Assembly: GCF_000263715.2 (NCBI RefSeq)
Contig: NZ_CM001514.1
Span: 1,226,936 to 1,290,935 of the forward strand
Direction of reading: 5' to 3'
Source of the DNA: Pseudomonas synxantha BG33R
GTDB lineage: Bacteria; Pseudomonadota; Gammaproteobacteria; Pseudomonadales; Pseudomonadaceae
Length of the DNA: 64,000 nucleotides
Made by a program: the position numbers and the translations under genes. This document shows, one piece after another, positions 46,540 through 55,804 of this stretch. Every line of letters begins with the position of its first letter. Position 1 is the stretch's first letter. The notes beneath the pieces are model-generated. The model saw only the letters and a list, made by a program, of their open reading frames with translations, searched no databases and was not told where the DNA came from.

Positions 46540-48564
46540 ATGCCTGAAAGCAACCCCCTGCTACTGCCCTACGACTTGCCACCGTTCTCTGCCATCAGAG
46601 CAGAACACTTGGTTCCCGCCATTGAGCAAATCATCGCTGATAGCCGCAACACCACCGCCACGATCATTGCCAGCCAGGCGTTATTCCCTACGTGGGACGA
46701 CCTGGTGCAAGCAGTGGAAGAACTGGGGGCACGCCTGGACGGCTTTCTCAAAATCATTGAGTTGCTTGACTCCGTTCCTCAGGGGCCGGCATGGAAGCTG
46801 GCATCACATCGCAGTCATGAGATGGCAATGCAGTACAGCGCCGAGCTGGCGGCGAACAATGATCTGTACCAGCTTCACCGACAACTTGCCAATAGCCCGC
46901 CCGCAGCCCTTTTCAATCAACAACGCCACAGTGCATTGCATAAAATACTGCGCAAGTACCACTTGGCCGGCCTTGATCTTTCGCCTGAGAATCAACTACA
47001 GCTCAAAACGTTGAACCTGCAAATCGAGAAAGTCAGCCAAGAGTTCCTGCGGCGTGTGAAAGACTCCAGCGACGCATGGCGTAAGCACATTCAAGATAAG
47101 GCGATGCTCAGTGGACTGCCTGGCGCGGCCCTGGCACGCATGGAGGCCGCGGCTCGGGACGCAAGCCTGGATGGCTGGTTGTTAACCCTTTCCGAGCAGT
47201 CCTTTCAGGAGGTGATGAGCTACGCCGACCATCGAGCCTTGCGCCAGGAAATGATGGTGGCTTACTACCGCCGTGCCGTGGGGACCGGTCCCGACGCCAT
47301 TGCCACCGACAATGAACTGGTTCTGACAGTGTTGCTCGACAGTCGTCACCAGAAAGCACAATTGCTTGGCTATGCCAACTTCGCCGAACTGGCGTTGGTG
47401 GAACAAATGGCGCAGACGACCGATGAGGTCACTGCATTTCTTCGTCAGCAGATTGATTGGGCACGCACGACATTTGCCTATGAGGCCCAACAACTGCAGC
47501 GCTATGCCGCGCAACGTGGGGTCGATGCGCTGGAACCCTGGGATTACAACTATTATGCGGAAAAAATTCGCCAGGACGTGGCGGGTGTCTCCCAAGACGC
47601 AGTGCGCAAATACTTCCCGTTGGAAACGGTGCTGCAACGCTTGTGCGCGTTCACCAAAACGCTGTTCGGCGTTGAGCTGATTGAACAAACCACAGTCGAT
47701 ACCTGGCACCCGGATGTGCAGGTATTCGAACTCAGGGAGTATGCCGAGCCCATTGGGCATTTGTTTATTGACCCTTATCGCCGCATGGCGGGCGGCGAGA
47801 TTGGCGCCGCCTCAGGTTTGCGCAATCACCGGATGACGGCCGAGGGGCGTCCACAACGTCCCATAGCTGTGCTACGCAGTCAGTTGCCACCCCCTACAGC
47901 GACTCAGCCTTGCTTGCTGGATCACTTGCAATTAAGGGTCTTATTGCATGAATTCGGCCACTGCCTGCAGCACTTGTTGACCGCCGCTCCCTACCGGGCG
48001 ATTTCCGGTATGGGCCAATTAAGCCATGATACGACGGAGTTTTTCGGCCAGGTGCTGGAGCAATTCTGCTTTACCGCGTCGTTCCTGACCTGGCTCTCCG
48101 GCCATTTCCAGACAGGAGATCCCTTGCCTGACGATATGGCCACTCAAATGAGCCGATTTGTTCACACCCAGACCAGTCAGGAAAGCGCCAGTATTTTGCT
48201 CACGGGCCTCGTCGACTTCGAGCTGCACCGTACTTACGGCGACGGACGTACACCTCATGAAGTTTTCACCCATGCCAACGTTGAAGTCGGGCATTTGCAG
48301 TGGCCAGATGGCACCCGCCCGATCAACAGTTTCGAACAACCGATGGGTAGCTATGGGGCCAGGATGTATTCCTACAAGTGGTCTGGTGTCTTGGCCCGCC
48401 AGGCTTTTGAACAGTTTGAGCGTGATGGCTTGTTCAACCCGGAGACCGGGAAAGCCTTCCGGGACGCGTTCATCACTGAGGGCGATACCGGTACGCTGTT
48501 GAGCGCACTTGCGCTTTTTCGGGGGGACGGCGCGGGATGTGTCGGGCATTCCACCGGGGCATGA
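46540..48564 (+). CDS. M3-family oligopeptidase (PrlC-like, divergent)
   Basis: A 674-residue thimet-type zinc metallopeptidase. The zinc site is LLHEFGHCLQH (about residue 470) with the third ligand Glu in HDTTEFFGQ, and the substrate-tyrosine region near the C terminus reads YGARMYSYKWSGVLARQAFEQF, as in PrlC/oligopeptidase A. It is cytosolic (no signal). It is a divergent paralogue with relaxed codon use, 85 bases upstream of the toxin candidate. The C-terminal 20 codons follow a G6 tract (48521-48526) and lack the usual FRGREP end, so a frameshift there is possible. Confidence 0.85.
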   Translation: MPESNPLLLPYDLPPFSAIRAEHLVPAIEQIIADSRNTTATIIASQALFPTWDDLVQAVEELGARLDGFLKIIELLDSVPQGPAWKLASHRSHEMAMQYSAELAANNDLYQLHRQLANSPPAALFNQQRHSALHKILRKYHLAGLDLSPENQLQLKTLNLQIEKVSQEFLRRVKDSSDAWRKHIQDKAMLSGLPGAALARMEAAARDASLDGWLLTLSEQSFQEVMSYADHRALRQEMMVAYYRRAVGTGPDAIATDNELVLTVLLDSRHQKAQLLGYANFAELALVEQMAQTTDEVTAFLRQQIDWARTTFAYEAQQLQRYAAQRGVDALEPWDYNYYAEKIRQDVAGVSQDAVRKYFPLETVLQRLCAFTKTLFGVELIEQTTVDTWHPDVQVFELREYAEPIGHLFIDPYRRMAGGEIGAASGLRNHRMTAEGRPQRPIAVLRSQLPPPTATQPCLLDHLQLRVLLHEFGHCLQHLLTAAPYRAISGMGQLSHDTTEFFGQVLEQFCFTASFLTWLSGHFQTGDPLPDDMATQMSRFVHTQTSQESASILLTGLVDFELHRTYGDGRTPHEVFTHANVEVGHLQWPDGTRPINSFEQPMGSYGARMYSYKWSGVLARQAFEQFERDGLFNPETGKAFRDAFITEGDTGTLLSALALFRGDGAGCVGHSTGA

Positions 48565-48649
48565 AGCGCTGGTGCATATGTAGCCCCTCGGCTGAAACTT
48601 GAAACGCCAGAGTGATCTTCAGCAGCCAATCCGGCATGGAGAGCACTCA

Positions 48650-51600
48650 ATGAGCACTGACACCCCACCGTATTTTTTCAGCGAAACCCAAACCGATCGC
48701 ACACAGCTAAGCGAGCGCCAACGCACACGCAACTTTACCCTCAAGGACCTTGACTGGTTCGACTCGGTCTATCTGGCCACCGATGCTTTGCGCAGGGCAC
48801 ACAAAGCGCCGATGCACGTCCAAACCCTGCAACTGAATGTGCTCGGTCAACCGGCTATTGAATTGGCGGGTGCATTCGTCATGAGCCCCGCCCCAGAAGG
48901 CGGGGTTGTTCTCTATACACCCGCTCGTGGTCTGGAAAAGCTGGAAAGCCATGAAATCCTCAAGACGCAAATGAAGTCGTGGCTCAAAGACTCGTCGCAG
49001 CGCCAGGCGTTGCTTGATTACCTTTCCATCTCCCAGCAAGTAACCCTGACGCCTACGGCAGCCCTGACGATTACCGCACATACCGTGGCTGGCGCTGTCT
49101 TCGAAGCACAACATACGACCCTCTCCAATAACCTGCTCGAAAATGCTCGTTTGATGCGCGAGGAGCTGCTCAAACTGCCCAGTTTCACTTCTCTGCTGGA
49201 TGAATACATTTCCTCCAAGTTGGCGCAGTCTTTTACGGATGTCGATCAGCGCCAGATCCAAGTGCAGAGTTATGTTATCGACGCATCCAGCGAATCAGGC
49301 AATTCTGATTCGCCAACGTCCCGACACACAACCACCCGCTCCTTGAGCGAAACTGTCCTCAGGTATTTCGTTGCCAATAGCTGGCCTGCGGGTGAAACCC
49401 GGCACTACTACAACCCCCAGCAGCCTACTCAGGACGCTGATGATCAGTTGCGTTGGGACGTATCAGTCCAAGGATTGGCCCGGGGCTTGAAAGCCTATAT
49501 GAAGCAACAGCCCAAGGCATTTTGGGCGCTGCCGGCCGCCGCAGGATCCTCACGGCTACAACTTTTTACCAATGCCATGGCCAATGCCTTTTTCACGGTG
49601 GCGCTGGAGCAACAACAGCAAACTACGATTACGGTTGAGCAGCGTCTGCAACTACAGGCCTTGCCGCTCAAGGCTGCGCTGCCCGCGACAACGCTTGCTC
49701 CTGCGATCAATGTTGAAAAGGCACTGCTGAGTGAGCCTGAACAGACCCCCGCCGAGCTGGCAGGCACACTCATCATCAGCAGTAACAAAAGCGACGATGG
49801 CTCGCCCTGGCTGCTCTACACCCCTCAACAAGGCCTGCAATCGTTTGCCGAACTGGGAGCACTCAAAACCCACCTTCTTGATGGTCTCAACTTCAGGCAA
49901 CATGCCGATGCCTGGAGAAAGCACCTGTCCAGGCCGGAACGCTATAACGAAGTCGATCTGCTGGCCTGCGAGGTCACCACAGCCTCGATCACCGGGGGTA
50001 TTTTCCAACGCATCATGGAGGGCATCATTGAGAAACAAGGTCGCAACCTTGAATACGCCCTCGATCAGTATCGCCTGAGCCAGGGCACGATGGACCTCGA
50101 CGCCCTGGTCGACCATGTGCTGGATGTACGTGGCATGATTGATCCAACATTACTGACCTTCGAACCCATGGGGCGTTGGAGTACCCAGTTGGCAGAGACC
50201 TGGACGGCGACGGTGAATGAACCCAGGGTTCCACCAACGCTTGCTGCAATGCGCACAACTGTGCATTTACTCGAAAATGTCACCGCCGAAATCGAACAAC
50301 ACCTATCGTTTCGCCCCTCGCTGGAGCGTTCCGTTATCACCTATCTCAATACCAGACTGTACGCTATCAAGCAGCAACACTTGCAGGCTGCGTGCCTCTC
50401 GGTACGCCAATACAGCAACCCTTCGAATGGCACTGACAAACCTCAACTGCTCTCATCGAGCAGTATGGTCGACTATTTTCTGGCGCATTTATGTGGCGAA
50501 GCGGGTCCACTCATCGATCCGCTTAACACTCATGTCTACTCAACCGCTCCTGGCAAACCCGCCACTAAAGTCTCAAGTATGGACGCCACTGCCTTCAATA
50601 CGCTGATCACCAGTGCAGTCGGTGGGTTTAAACAGTACCTGTGTAGAACCCACAGCGTGTCCCCCAACATGCAGCCCTTGCTGAGAAAGGCAATGGAGAT
50701 GGGCTTGACAGGGGAAGTGCAAGTCAGGCTTTGGAACAATGCGTTATTGCCCCTCGACTACGAAGTGCTTTTGACCGTGTTAGGTATTTACGCCAGAGAC
50801 TTACGCCCTGGCGTCAATGGGTTCCGCCCTGATGCGTTTTCTTTGCAGGTCGTACCGACTGGGCAGAATACCCCGCTAGTATTCAATAACTGTTTCGTGC
50901 TGACCGAGCGCGGCGGGCTTGATCCTCAATATTGCGGCCGCACGCTGCTGTGGACACCCGCGTTGGGCCTGGAAAGTTTCTCCTCATTGAATGACTTCAA
51001 AGCAGAGATAAATCGACGCCTGGCAATCCCGAACGAGCGACAGGTTTTCCTGGCGAACCTGGCGCCACCGGACTGGGAAGCACAACCGAGCTATGCATTC
51101 AGTTCCCTTGAACTGATCGAAGGCAACCTCGTCGAGCACTTGCAACGAACCTACGCGCAACAAAAAGACCATGAACTGTCGCAAATCCTGTCCATGCAGC
51201 TGTCGGTCGAACAGCTGCGCAAGCTCTGGCAGGTTCAAGCCACACAAGACCTTGCGCCCACCAACGTGCAGCGTGCCAAGGACATGGTCCAGGCCATGAT
51301 CCGGCAACAGGGTTTGCAATGGTTGGGCAAAGCTCATGCTGTGGATCAACAGCTGTACGTCGAATTGCTGGAGCAGTATCGAAACAATGTCACCGACAAT
51401 CAGGATTACCTGCACGGGATCGACTCCCTGGTTCAGTTCACGCGCAAGAAGCTCAGCACTTTACTGAAGGACCTTGACGATCAGGACAGCGTCACACCTG
51501 ATGAAATCGAAGTCGGGCTGCCGGCGCAGGGCACTACGCCTGCCCGCAATCAGTCCCTGCTGGACTACGCCTTGAGTCATCAGTCGTATTGGAACGATGA

Positions 51601-53824
51601 GGTGCCCTTCTTCGCCAGCACCGGTACAACGCCGTTGCCATCCACCCTGGATGCGCAGACGCTGAAAACGCGGATACAGGCGTTGAACATCAACGCGGCT
51701 TACCAAACGTACATCAAATCCTTCCTGGGCCCTGCCAGCTCGGACTTTGAGCAACGCTCTAAGCGCTTCGCCAAGCAACTGCCGTGGCAATTGATGCAAT
51801 ACGCTCACGGCATGAAGTTGCAAGACCAGCTTTCACCGACGGCCTTCGGGCTCATTCAACAGATCATGGACATGCCCGATGCGATCGCCCGCGCGACAGT
51901 AGTGGATGCCAACGCCATGATCCGCCCTCTGGAACTGTTGGTCGATGACGGGAAGAAAACCATCAAGATTCCCGGGGCTTATTTGATCGGATCCGCCTCC
52001 GGTGACAAGGGGCCTCACGTCCTTTATGCCCCCTATAGCCCATGCTACACCCTCAAGGAATATACCGTTGAGGCTGCACTATGTGCTGAGTTGACAGCCG
52101 CCGGCGCATTGCAGCGTTGGGTTCGGCAGGTGGTCCCGGCCATTGACCTCGCAGCACTGACAAACGCACTGGAGCAACCCCAGGCCAGCACCACCCTGCA
52201 GCTGGCAAGCAACCCCATCAACGCTGCGCTGTTCAAACAGCTGTTCACCGACAATGTCGAGCTGCTGACAACGCTGCTGGGCTGCCAAAAAGCCGCTGAT
52301 GCAGGCACTGCCTGGGATACGGCCAAGGCCGTGTTCTCTGAGGGCGTGCAGGCGGCCACTGTATTTTTTGCCGGCAAACTGGCGTACCCCCTGGTGATCT
52401 GGCAGAGCTATAAACTGTTCAAGGCTTCTGCCGAGGAGCTGCAAAGCCACCAATGGCATGAGGCACTGGGTCATTTCATCGGTGGTGTCGCTGCGCTTGC
52501 CGGGTTGAGCGATTCCATGCCTCCCGTATCAGAGGACGGCGTGCCCCCGGCACCCGAGCCGATCCCGCCGCCTTCCACATCTGCGAGCTCTGTGGTGTCC
52601 TGGCCCGCGCTGGACATTACCGCTGCTTCGCGCACCCGGCTCCAGCGTTTCGAAGTCCTTGAGCCGAGCTTGGCCAACCTGATCAAAGACACCTCACTCA
52701 ACCTTTACCGATCGACTTCCAACCATTACTACGCGGCGGTGGCAGGAAAAGTGTTCGAAGTCATCAAGCATGGCCAGGGCTGGCGCATCATCGGTGATGG
52801 CGAAGTCGGCCCTGAGGTACAGCGCAACCCTCGACAACAGTGGATGCTCAGTAGCGCTGGCCCATTGGTGACGGGGCGACGGACAATTGCACGATTGCTT
52901 AATCGCTTCTACTCCGAGCCATTTGCGCGCTCGAATATGAATGTATTGGCCAGCGGAGTGCGCGAGATACGAGCGCTTTACGCTCGAGAATCCTGGGTTA
53001 TCACCGATGCACTTGCCTTGGCGACGTTTTATGCAAAGAACGCCCAGGAAAATTTGCGCCTGATCACACAAACTCCCCTTGCTGCCCCTGAGCTGGTCAA
53101 ACAGATCAAAACGTTTTTCGGCTTGCAGACGCTCGAGGTCGAACACCTTGAAAAAATTCAGGAGATCGTCGACAAGGTCTGCAGTGCGTTAATGGAGCCC
53201 TCACTGACGTCCTCGGACTCAACGCGATTTGTCATAGGCCGTTCGCGGTTGCCGGCTATTCAGGGCGGACACACGTTGATGGCCTTTACGATTGTCCCCG
53301 ACCCCCTTCAACTGGTGTACTTGACCGAGACGTTTTTCGACCCGGGTCTGAAATACAGTCATTTGTTGACAAAATCGTTCTATGTCAGCGCCCACGCCCG
53401 TGCGACCACCCTCATTCACGAAATCACTCATCATGTCTGTGCGACGTTGGACTTGGCTTACGTGCATTCAGGCCATCCCTTTGATGACCTGATTGATCCG
53501 CAAACCCCTGAGGGCAGTAACACTAAAGCAGCCCTGGAAAAGCGCCATCTTTCAAGACTGTCGCTCAATACGCCGACTCATGAGTTGTTCCAGGTTGTCG
53601 ATGTTGCAACGGGCTTCAAATCAGACCCTACCCAGGGCACGTCAACACAGCATGTGCTCGACAGGCTACTCAGCGTCACAGGTGCCAAAACCCTCGCCGA
53701 TGCGCGGCGAGTTTTCCGTACCGATTCGCTTAAACGCATCCTTACGGTACTTAACAACGCCGACTCCGTTGCCTACCTGATTGCACAATTGGGGCGTCGA
53801 AAAGAGAAACCTGTTGGCTTATGA
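48650..53824 (+). CDS. Giant DUF6543 (dermonecrotic-toxin-type) protein with C-terminal HExxH domain
   Basis: A 1,724-residue protein from the ATG at 48650 (GGAG 8 bases upstream). Four internal repeats share the pattern LAGxxxxS ... G...LYTPxxGLexF ... lk..L, at about residues 71-130, 366-440, 745-820 and 1105-1180. Two hydrophobic stretches follow (about 1240-1290), then a Pro-rich linker (PPVSEDGVPPAPEPIPPP, about 1289-1308) and a C-terminal domain of about 400 residues that includes IHEITHH (about 1588), a zinc-metalloprotease signature, close to FFDPGLKYSHLL. This modular order (repeats, membrane-active part, linker, effector) fits the DUF6543/dermonecrotic toxin families of pseudomonads. 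No signal peptide, so a T6SS or other export route or lysis would be required. Target unknown. Confidence 0.82.
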   Translation: MSTDTPPYFFSETQTDRTQLSERQRTRNFTLKDLDWFDSVYLATDALRRAHKAPMHVQTLQLNVLGQPAIELAGAFVMSPAPEGGVVLYTPARGLEKLESHEILKTQMKSWLKDSSQRQALLDYLSISQQVTLTPTAALTITAHTVAGAVFEAQHTTLSNNLLENARLMREELLKLPSFTSLLDEYISSKLAQSFTDVDQRQIQVQSYVIDASSESGNSDSPTSRHTTTRSLSETVLRYFVANSWPAGETRHYYNPQQPTQDADDQLRWDVSVQGLARGLKAYMKQQPKAFWALPAAAGSSRLQLFTNAMANAFFTVALEQQQQTTITVEQRLQLQALPLKAALPATTLAPAINVEKALLSEPEQTPAELAGTLIISSNKSDDGSPWLLYTPQQGLQSFAELGALKTHLLDGLNFRQHADAWRKHLSRPERYNEVDLLACEVTTASITGGIFQRIMEGIIEKQGRNLEYALDQYRLSQGTMDLDALVDHVLDVRGMIDPTLLTFEPMGRWSTQLAETWTATVNEPRVPPTLAAMRTTVHLLENVTAEIEQHLSFRPSLERSVITYLNTRLYAIKQQHLQAACLSVRQYSNPSNGTDKPQLLSSSSMVDYFLAHLCGEAGPLIDPLNTHVYSTAPGKPATKVSSMDATAFNTLITSAVGGFKQYLCRTHSVSPNMQPLLRKAMEMGLTGEVQVRLWNNALLPLDYEVLLTVLGIYARDLRPGVNGFRPDAFSLQVVPTGQNTPLVFNNCFVLTERGGLDPQYCGRTLLWTPALGLESFSSLNDFKAEINRRLAIPNERQVFLANLAPPDWEAQPSYAFSSLELIEGNLVEHLQRTYAQQKDHELSQILSMQLSVEQLRKLWQVQATQDLAPTNVQRAKDMVQAMIRQQGLQWLGKAHAVDQQLYVELLEQYRNNVTDNQDYLHGIDSLVQFTRKKLSTLLKDLDDQDSVTPDEIEVGLPAQGTTPARNQSLLDYALSHQSYWNDEVPFFASTGTTPLPSTLDAQTLKTRIQALNINAAYQTYIKSFLGPASSDFEQRSKRFAKQLPWQLMQYAHGMKLQDQLSPTAFGLIQQIMDMPDAIARATVVDANAMIRPLELLVDDGKKTIKIPGAYLIGSASGDKGPHVLYAPYSPCYTLKEYTVEAALCAELTAAGALQRWVRQVVPAIDLAALTNALEQPQASTTLQLASNPINAALFKQLFTDNVELLTTLLGCQKAADAGTAWDTAKAVFSEGVQAATVFFAGKLAYPLVIWQSYKLFKASAEELQSHQWHEALGHFIGGVAALAGLSDSMPPVSEDGVPPAPEPIPPPSTSASSVVSWPALDITAASRTRLQRFEVLEPSLANLIKDTSLNLYRSTSNHYYAAVAGKVFEVIKHGQGWRIIGDGEVGPEVQRNPRQQWMLSSAGPLVTGRRTIARLLNRFYSEPFARSNMNVLASGVREIRALYARESWVITDALALATFYAKNAQENLRLITQTPLAAPELVKQIKTFFGLQTLEVEHLEKIQEIVDKVCSALMEPSLTSSDSTRFVIGRSRLPAIQGGHTLMAFTIVPDPLQLVYLTETFFDPGLKYSHLLTKSFYVSAHARATTLIHEITHHVCATLDLAYVHSGHPFDDLIDPQTPEGSNTKAALEKRHLSRLSLNTPTHELFQVVDVATGFKSDPTQGTSTQHVLDRLLSVTGAKTLADARRVFRTDSLKRILTVLNNADSVAYLIAQLGRRKEKPVGL

Positions 53825-53878
53825 CTAAAACGTCAGGTCATCGCCCGGGCCGTTTACTCCTGCGCAGCGAGGCGGGCA

Positions 53879-55018
53879 TTAACTATTCGGCCTGTCTCGC
53901 TTCAAGGGGCGTGGCGTCTGATTGAGGTGTTTGTTGAACTCCATCCAGGCCGCGAGGGCCGACATCAGCACCACACCGAGCAAGGCGGTGAGTAATTGCA
54001 TGACCACGTCGTCATCCGCCAGGGCATTGAGCATGTCCGCCAGTGGCGCCAGCACCACGCCCAGGCAGAACACTTCCAGGGAATAACGGCCCATCTGGCA
54101 AATCCGTTCAGCCAGACGGTTTTGCGTCCATTGCGGGTTTGGCAACAGCTTGGCGGTGACATAGGCCAGCGCCAGGAAGTGCACGAGGCGCACCGGTGAC
54201 AGATTGGTCTTGCTGATGGGGTACAGCAGGTTGTTGAGCGTGGTGGGCATCACCGCATCATGGATTTCTGGCCAGAGCCACGACAGCGTGATCACGCCGG
54301 CCACCACCACATACAGCGCCGCCGCAACGAACAGCGGCTGGCGCTGCAAGGGGCGTGTCTCGGGCGTGCTGGGCCGCTGGCTGTAAATCGCCGCGGCGCC
54401 CCCCAGCACAAACAGCAATTGCCAGGTAACAGGGTTGAAATACCACACGCCATCGGCAATGGCGCGCAAGTTCCAGCCCATCCACGGCGCCATCAGGTAG
54501 ACCACCAGCGAGACACTTACCACGGCCCAGGGCGCGCGCACCATCAGCGGCAGCACCACGGACAAACCAGCCAGCAAGACGATGTACAACGGCAACGGAT
54601 CCATCAGGTTGGGCTTGAAGCGCAACAGCAGTTCGTCGGTCAGTGCCTGTTGCGGGTGGGTGACGAAGTGCGTCAGGCCCATCTCCGCCACCAGGTCGCG
54701 GGTTTCTACATGGTTGTTGGCGAAGAACACGATACCCATCAGCAGGGCCAGCAGGAAAATATGCACCACATACAACACCCAGGTGCGGCGCAGGATTTTC
54801 AGGCAGGCCATCCAATAGCCTTCGCGCTGCATGACCTTGCCGTAGGCCAGCACCGAGGCGAACCCGGCGAGAAACACGAAGACCTCCGCCGCGTCGCTGA
54901 AGCCGAAGTTGCGCAGAGTGATCAGGCCGAGAGGGTTGTGGGGGACGTGATCCCAGAAAATGAAGATCAACGCCAGGCCCCGAAAAAAATCGATGCGCGG
55001 GTCGCGTCCGTTCAGCAT
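53879..55018 (-). CDS. OpgC-domain membrane acyltransferase
   Basis: A 379-residue protein with about ten hydrophobic helices. The N terminus GRDPRIDFFRGLALIFIFWDH is the hallmark of the OpgC family, which succinylates osmoregulated periplasmic glucans; RIDFFRG holds the catalytic-type residues and AAEVFVFLAG the second motif. No opgG/opgH neighbours are in the window, so another polysaccharide acceptor is possible. The gene stands alone on the minus strand, convergent with the toxin gene. Confidence 0.85.
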   Translation of the reverse strand: MLNGRDPRIDFFRGLALIFIFWDHVPHNPLGLITLRNFGFSDAAEVFVFLAGFASVLAYGKVMQREGYWMACLKILRRTWVLYVVHIFLLALLMGIVFFANNHVETRDLVAEMGLTHFVTHPQQALTDELLLRFKPNLMDPLPLYIVLLAGLSVVLPLMVRAPWAVVSVSLVVYLMAPWMGWNLRAIADGVWYFNPVTWQLLFVLGGAAAIYSQRPSTPETRPLQRQPLFVAAALYVVVAGVITLSWLWPEIHDAVMPTTLNNLLYPISKTNLSPVRLVHFLALAYVTAKLLPNPQWTQNRLAERICQMGRYSLEVFCLGVVLAPLADMLNALADDDVVMQLLTALLGVVLMSALAAWMEFNKHLNQTPRPLKRDRPNS

Positions 55019-55150
55019 GGCAGCGGGCTCTTGAACAAGTAGTTGAATGACGATAGGTGAGCGCGCGCGTTGTCGTACGCCGCACGTCGAGCGGGCGCAG
55101 GTTGGCGGTATTTGTAAGCAATTGCAAAGGTTGGATATTACTGAATGTCT

Positions 55151-55447
55151 CTAGACATCAATGATCACCAGAATGCCCCGGCTGCCGGTGAGCACACCGT
55201 GGGCAGTGCCGGCTTCCACGAGGTACATCTGGCCGGCGTCCACCCTGATGACTTGATCACTGATGCACAGGTGCAAGTACCCACTGATCACCAACAACCC
55301 TTCGTTGTAGTCGTGGGTTTCTTCCTCGTACGCCTGCTCATCCATGCGCAATACTTTGATCCGCGCCGGGCCAACCTGACCCAAGCGTGTGGATTTCCAA
55401 CTGTCGGGCAATTGCGCGGCGATTGCAGCGAAGTCGAGTAACGGCAT
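55151..55447 (-). CDS. Small cupin-domain protein
   Basis: A 98-residue single cupin. The two motifs are visible: ETHDYNEGLLVISGYLHL (cupin 1, with His and Glu metal ligands) and GQMYLVEAGTAHGVL (cupin 2, with His). It is likely a metal-binding isomerase, dioxygenase or regulatory protein; none can be chosen. It is 60 bases downstream of the ABM monooxygenase gene in the same direction, probably one operon. Confidence 0.82.
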   Translation of the reverse strand: MPLLDFAAIAAQLPDSWKSTRLGQVGPARIKVLRMDEQAYEEETHDYNEGLLVISGYLHLCISDQVIRVDAGQMYLVEAGTAHGVLTGSRGILVIIDV

Positions 55448-55507
55448 GTGAATCTCCTTGTTTCAACGATGCCGTCGGTGGTCCGGTTCAGCAGGCAATG
55501 GGTATTT

Positions 55508-55792
55508 TCAGAAAGCGTCCATCAACACGACACTGCACGGCTTGGCCTGATACGCGTTGATCTGCGGCACCAACCGTTTGAAGTGCTCGGTCTGGCAGTG
55601 CGCATCCAGCGCTGCCTGATCGGGCCATTGTTCGATAAAAATAAAATGCCCTGGGTCTTTTTGATCGACAAACAGATCGTAGGCAACGCACAGCGGTTCC
55701 TGGCGGGTTTTTTCCACCAGTTCGGCGTACCACGGGCGCACGGTTTCCAGGTGCTCGGGCTTGATAAAATCTTCAGCAATGACTTTCAACAT
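55508..55792 (-). CDS. ABM-type quinol monooxygenase-like protein
   Basis: A 94-residue ferredoxin-like alpha+beta barrel protein of the antibiotic-biosynthesis monooxygenase (ABM/YgiN) family. The strand-helix pattern MLKVIAEDFIKPEH ... ETVRPWYAELVEKTRQEPLCVAYDLF and FIFIEQWPDQAALDAH are typical. Members act on quinols or aromatic polyketides without a cofactor; substrate here unknown. Located 12 bases downstream of the FMN-glutamate synthase gene and 60 bases upstream of a cupin gene, so probably in the same transcript. Confidence 0.84.
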   Translation of the reverse strand: MLKVIAEDFIKPEHLETVRPWYAELVEKTRQEPLCVAYDLFVDQKDPGHFIFIEQWPDQAALDAHCQTEHFKRLVPQINAYQAKPCSVVLMDAF

Positions 55793-55804
55793 GGCGGGCG
55801 TCCT

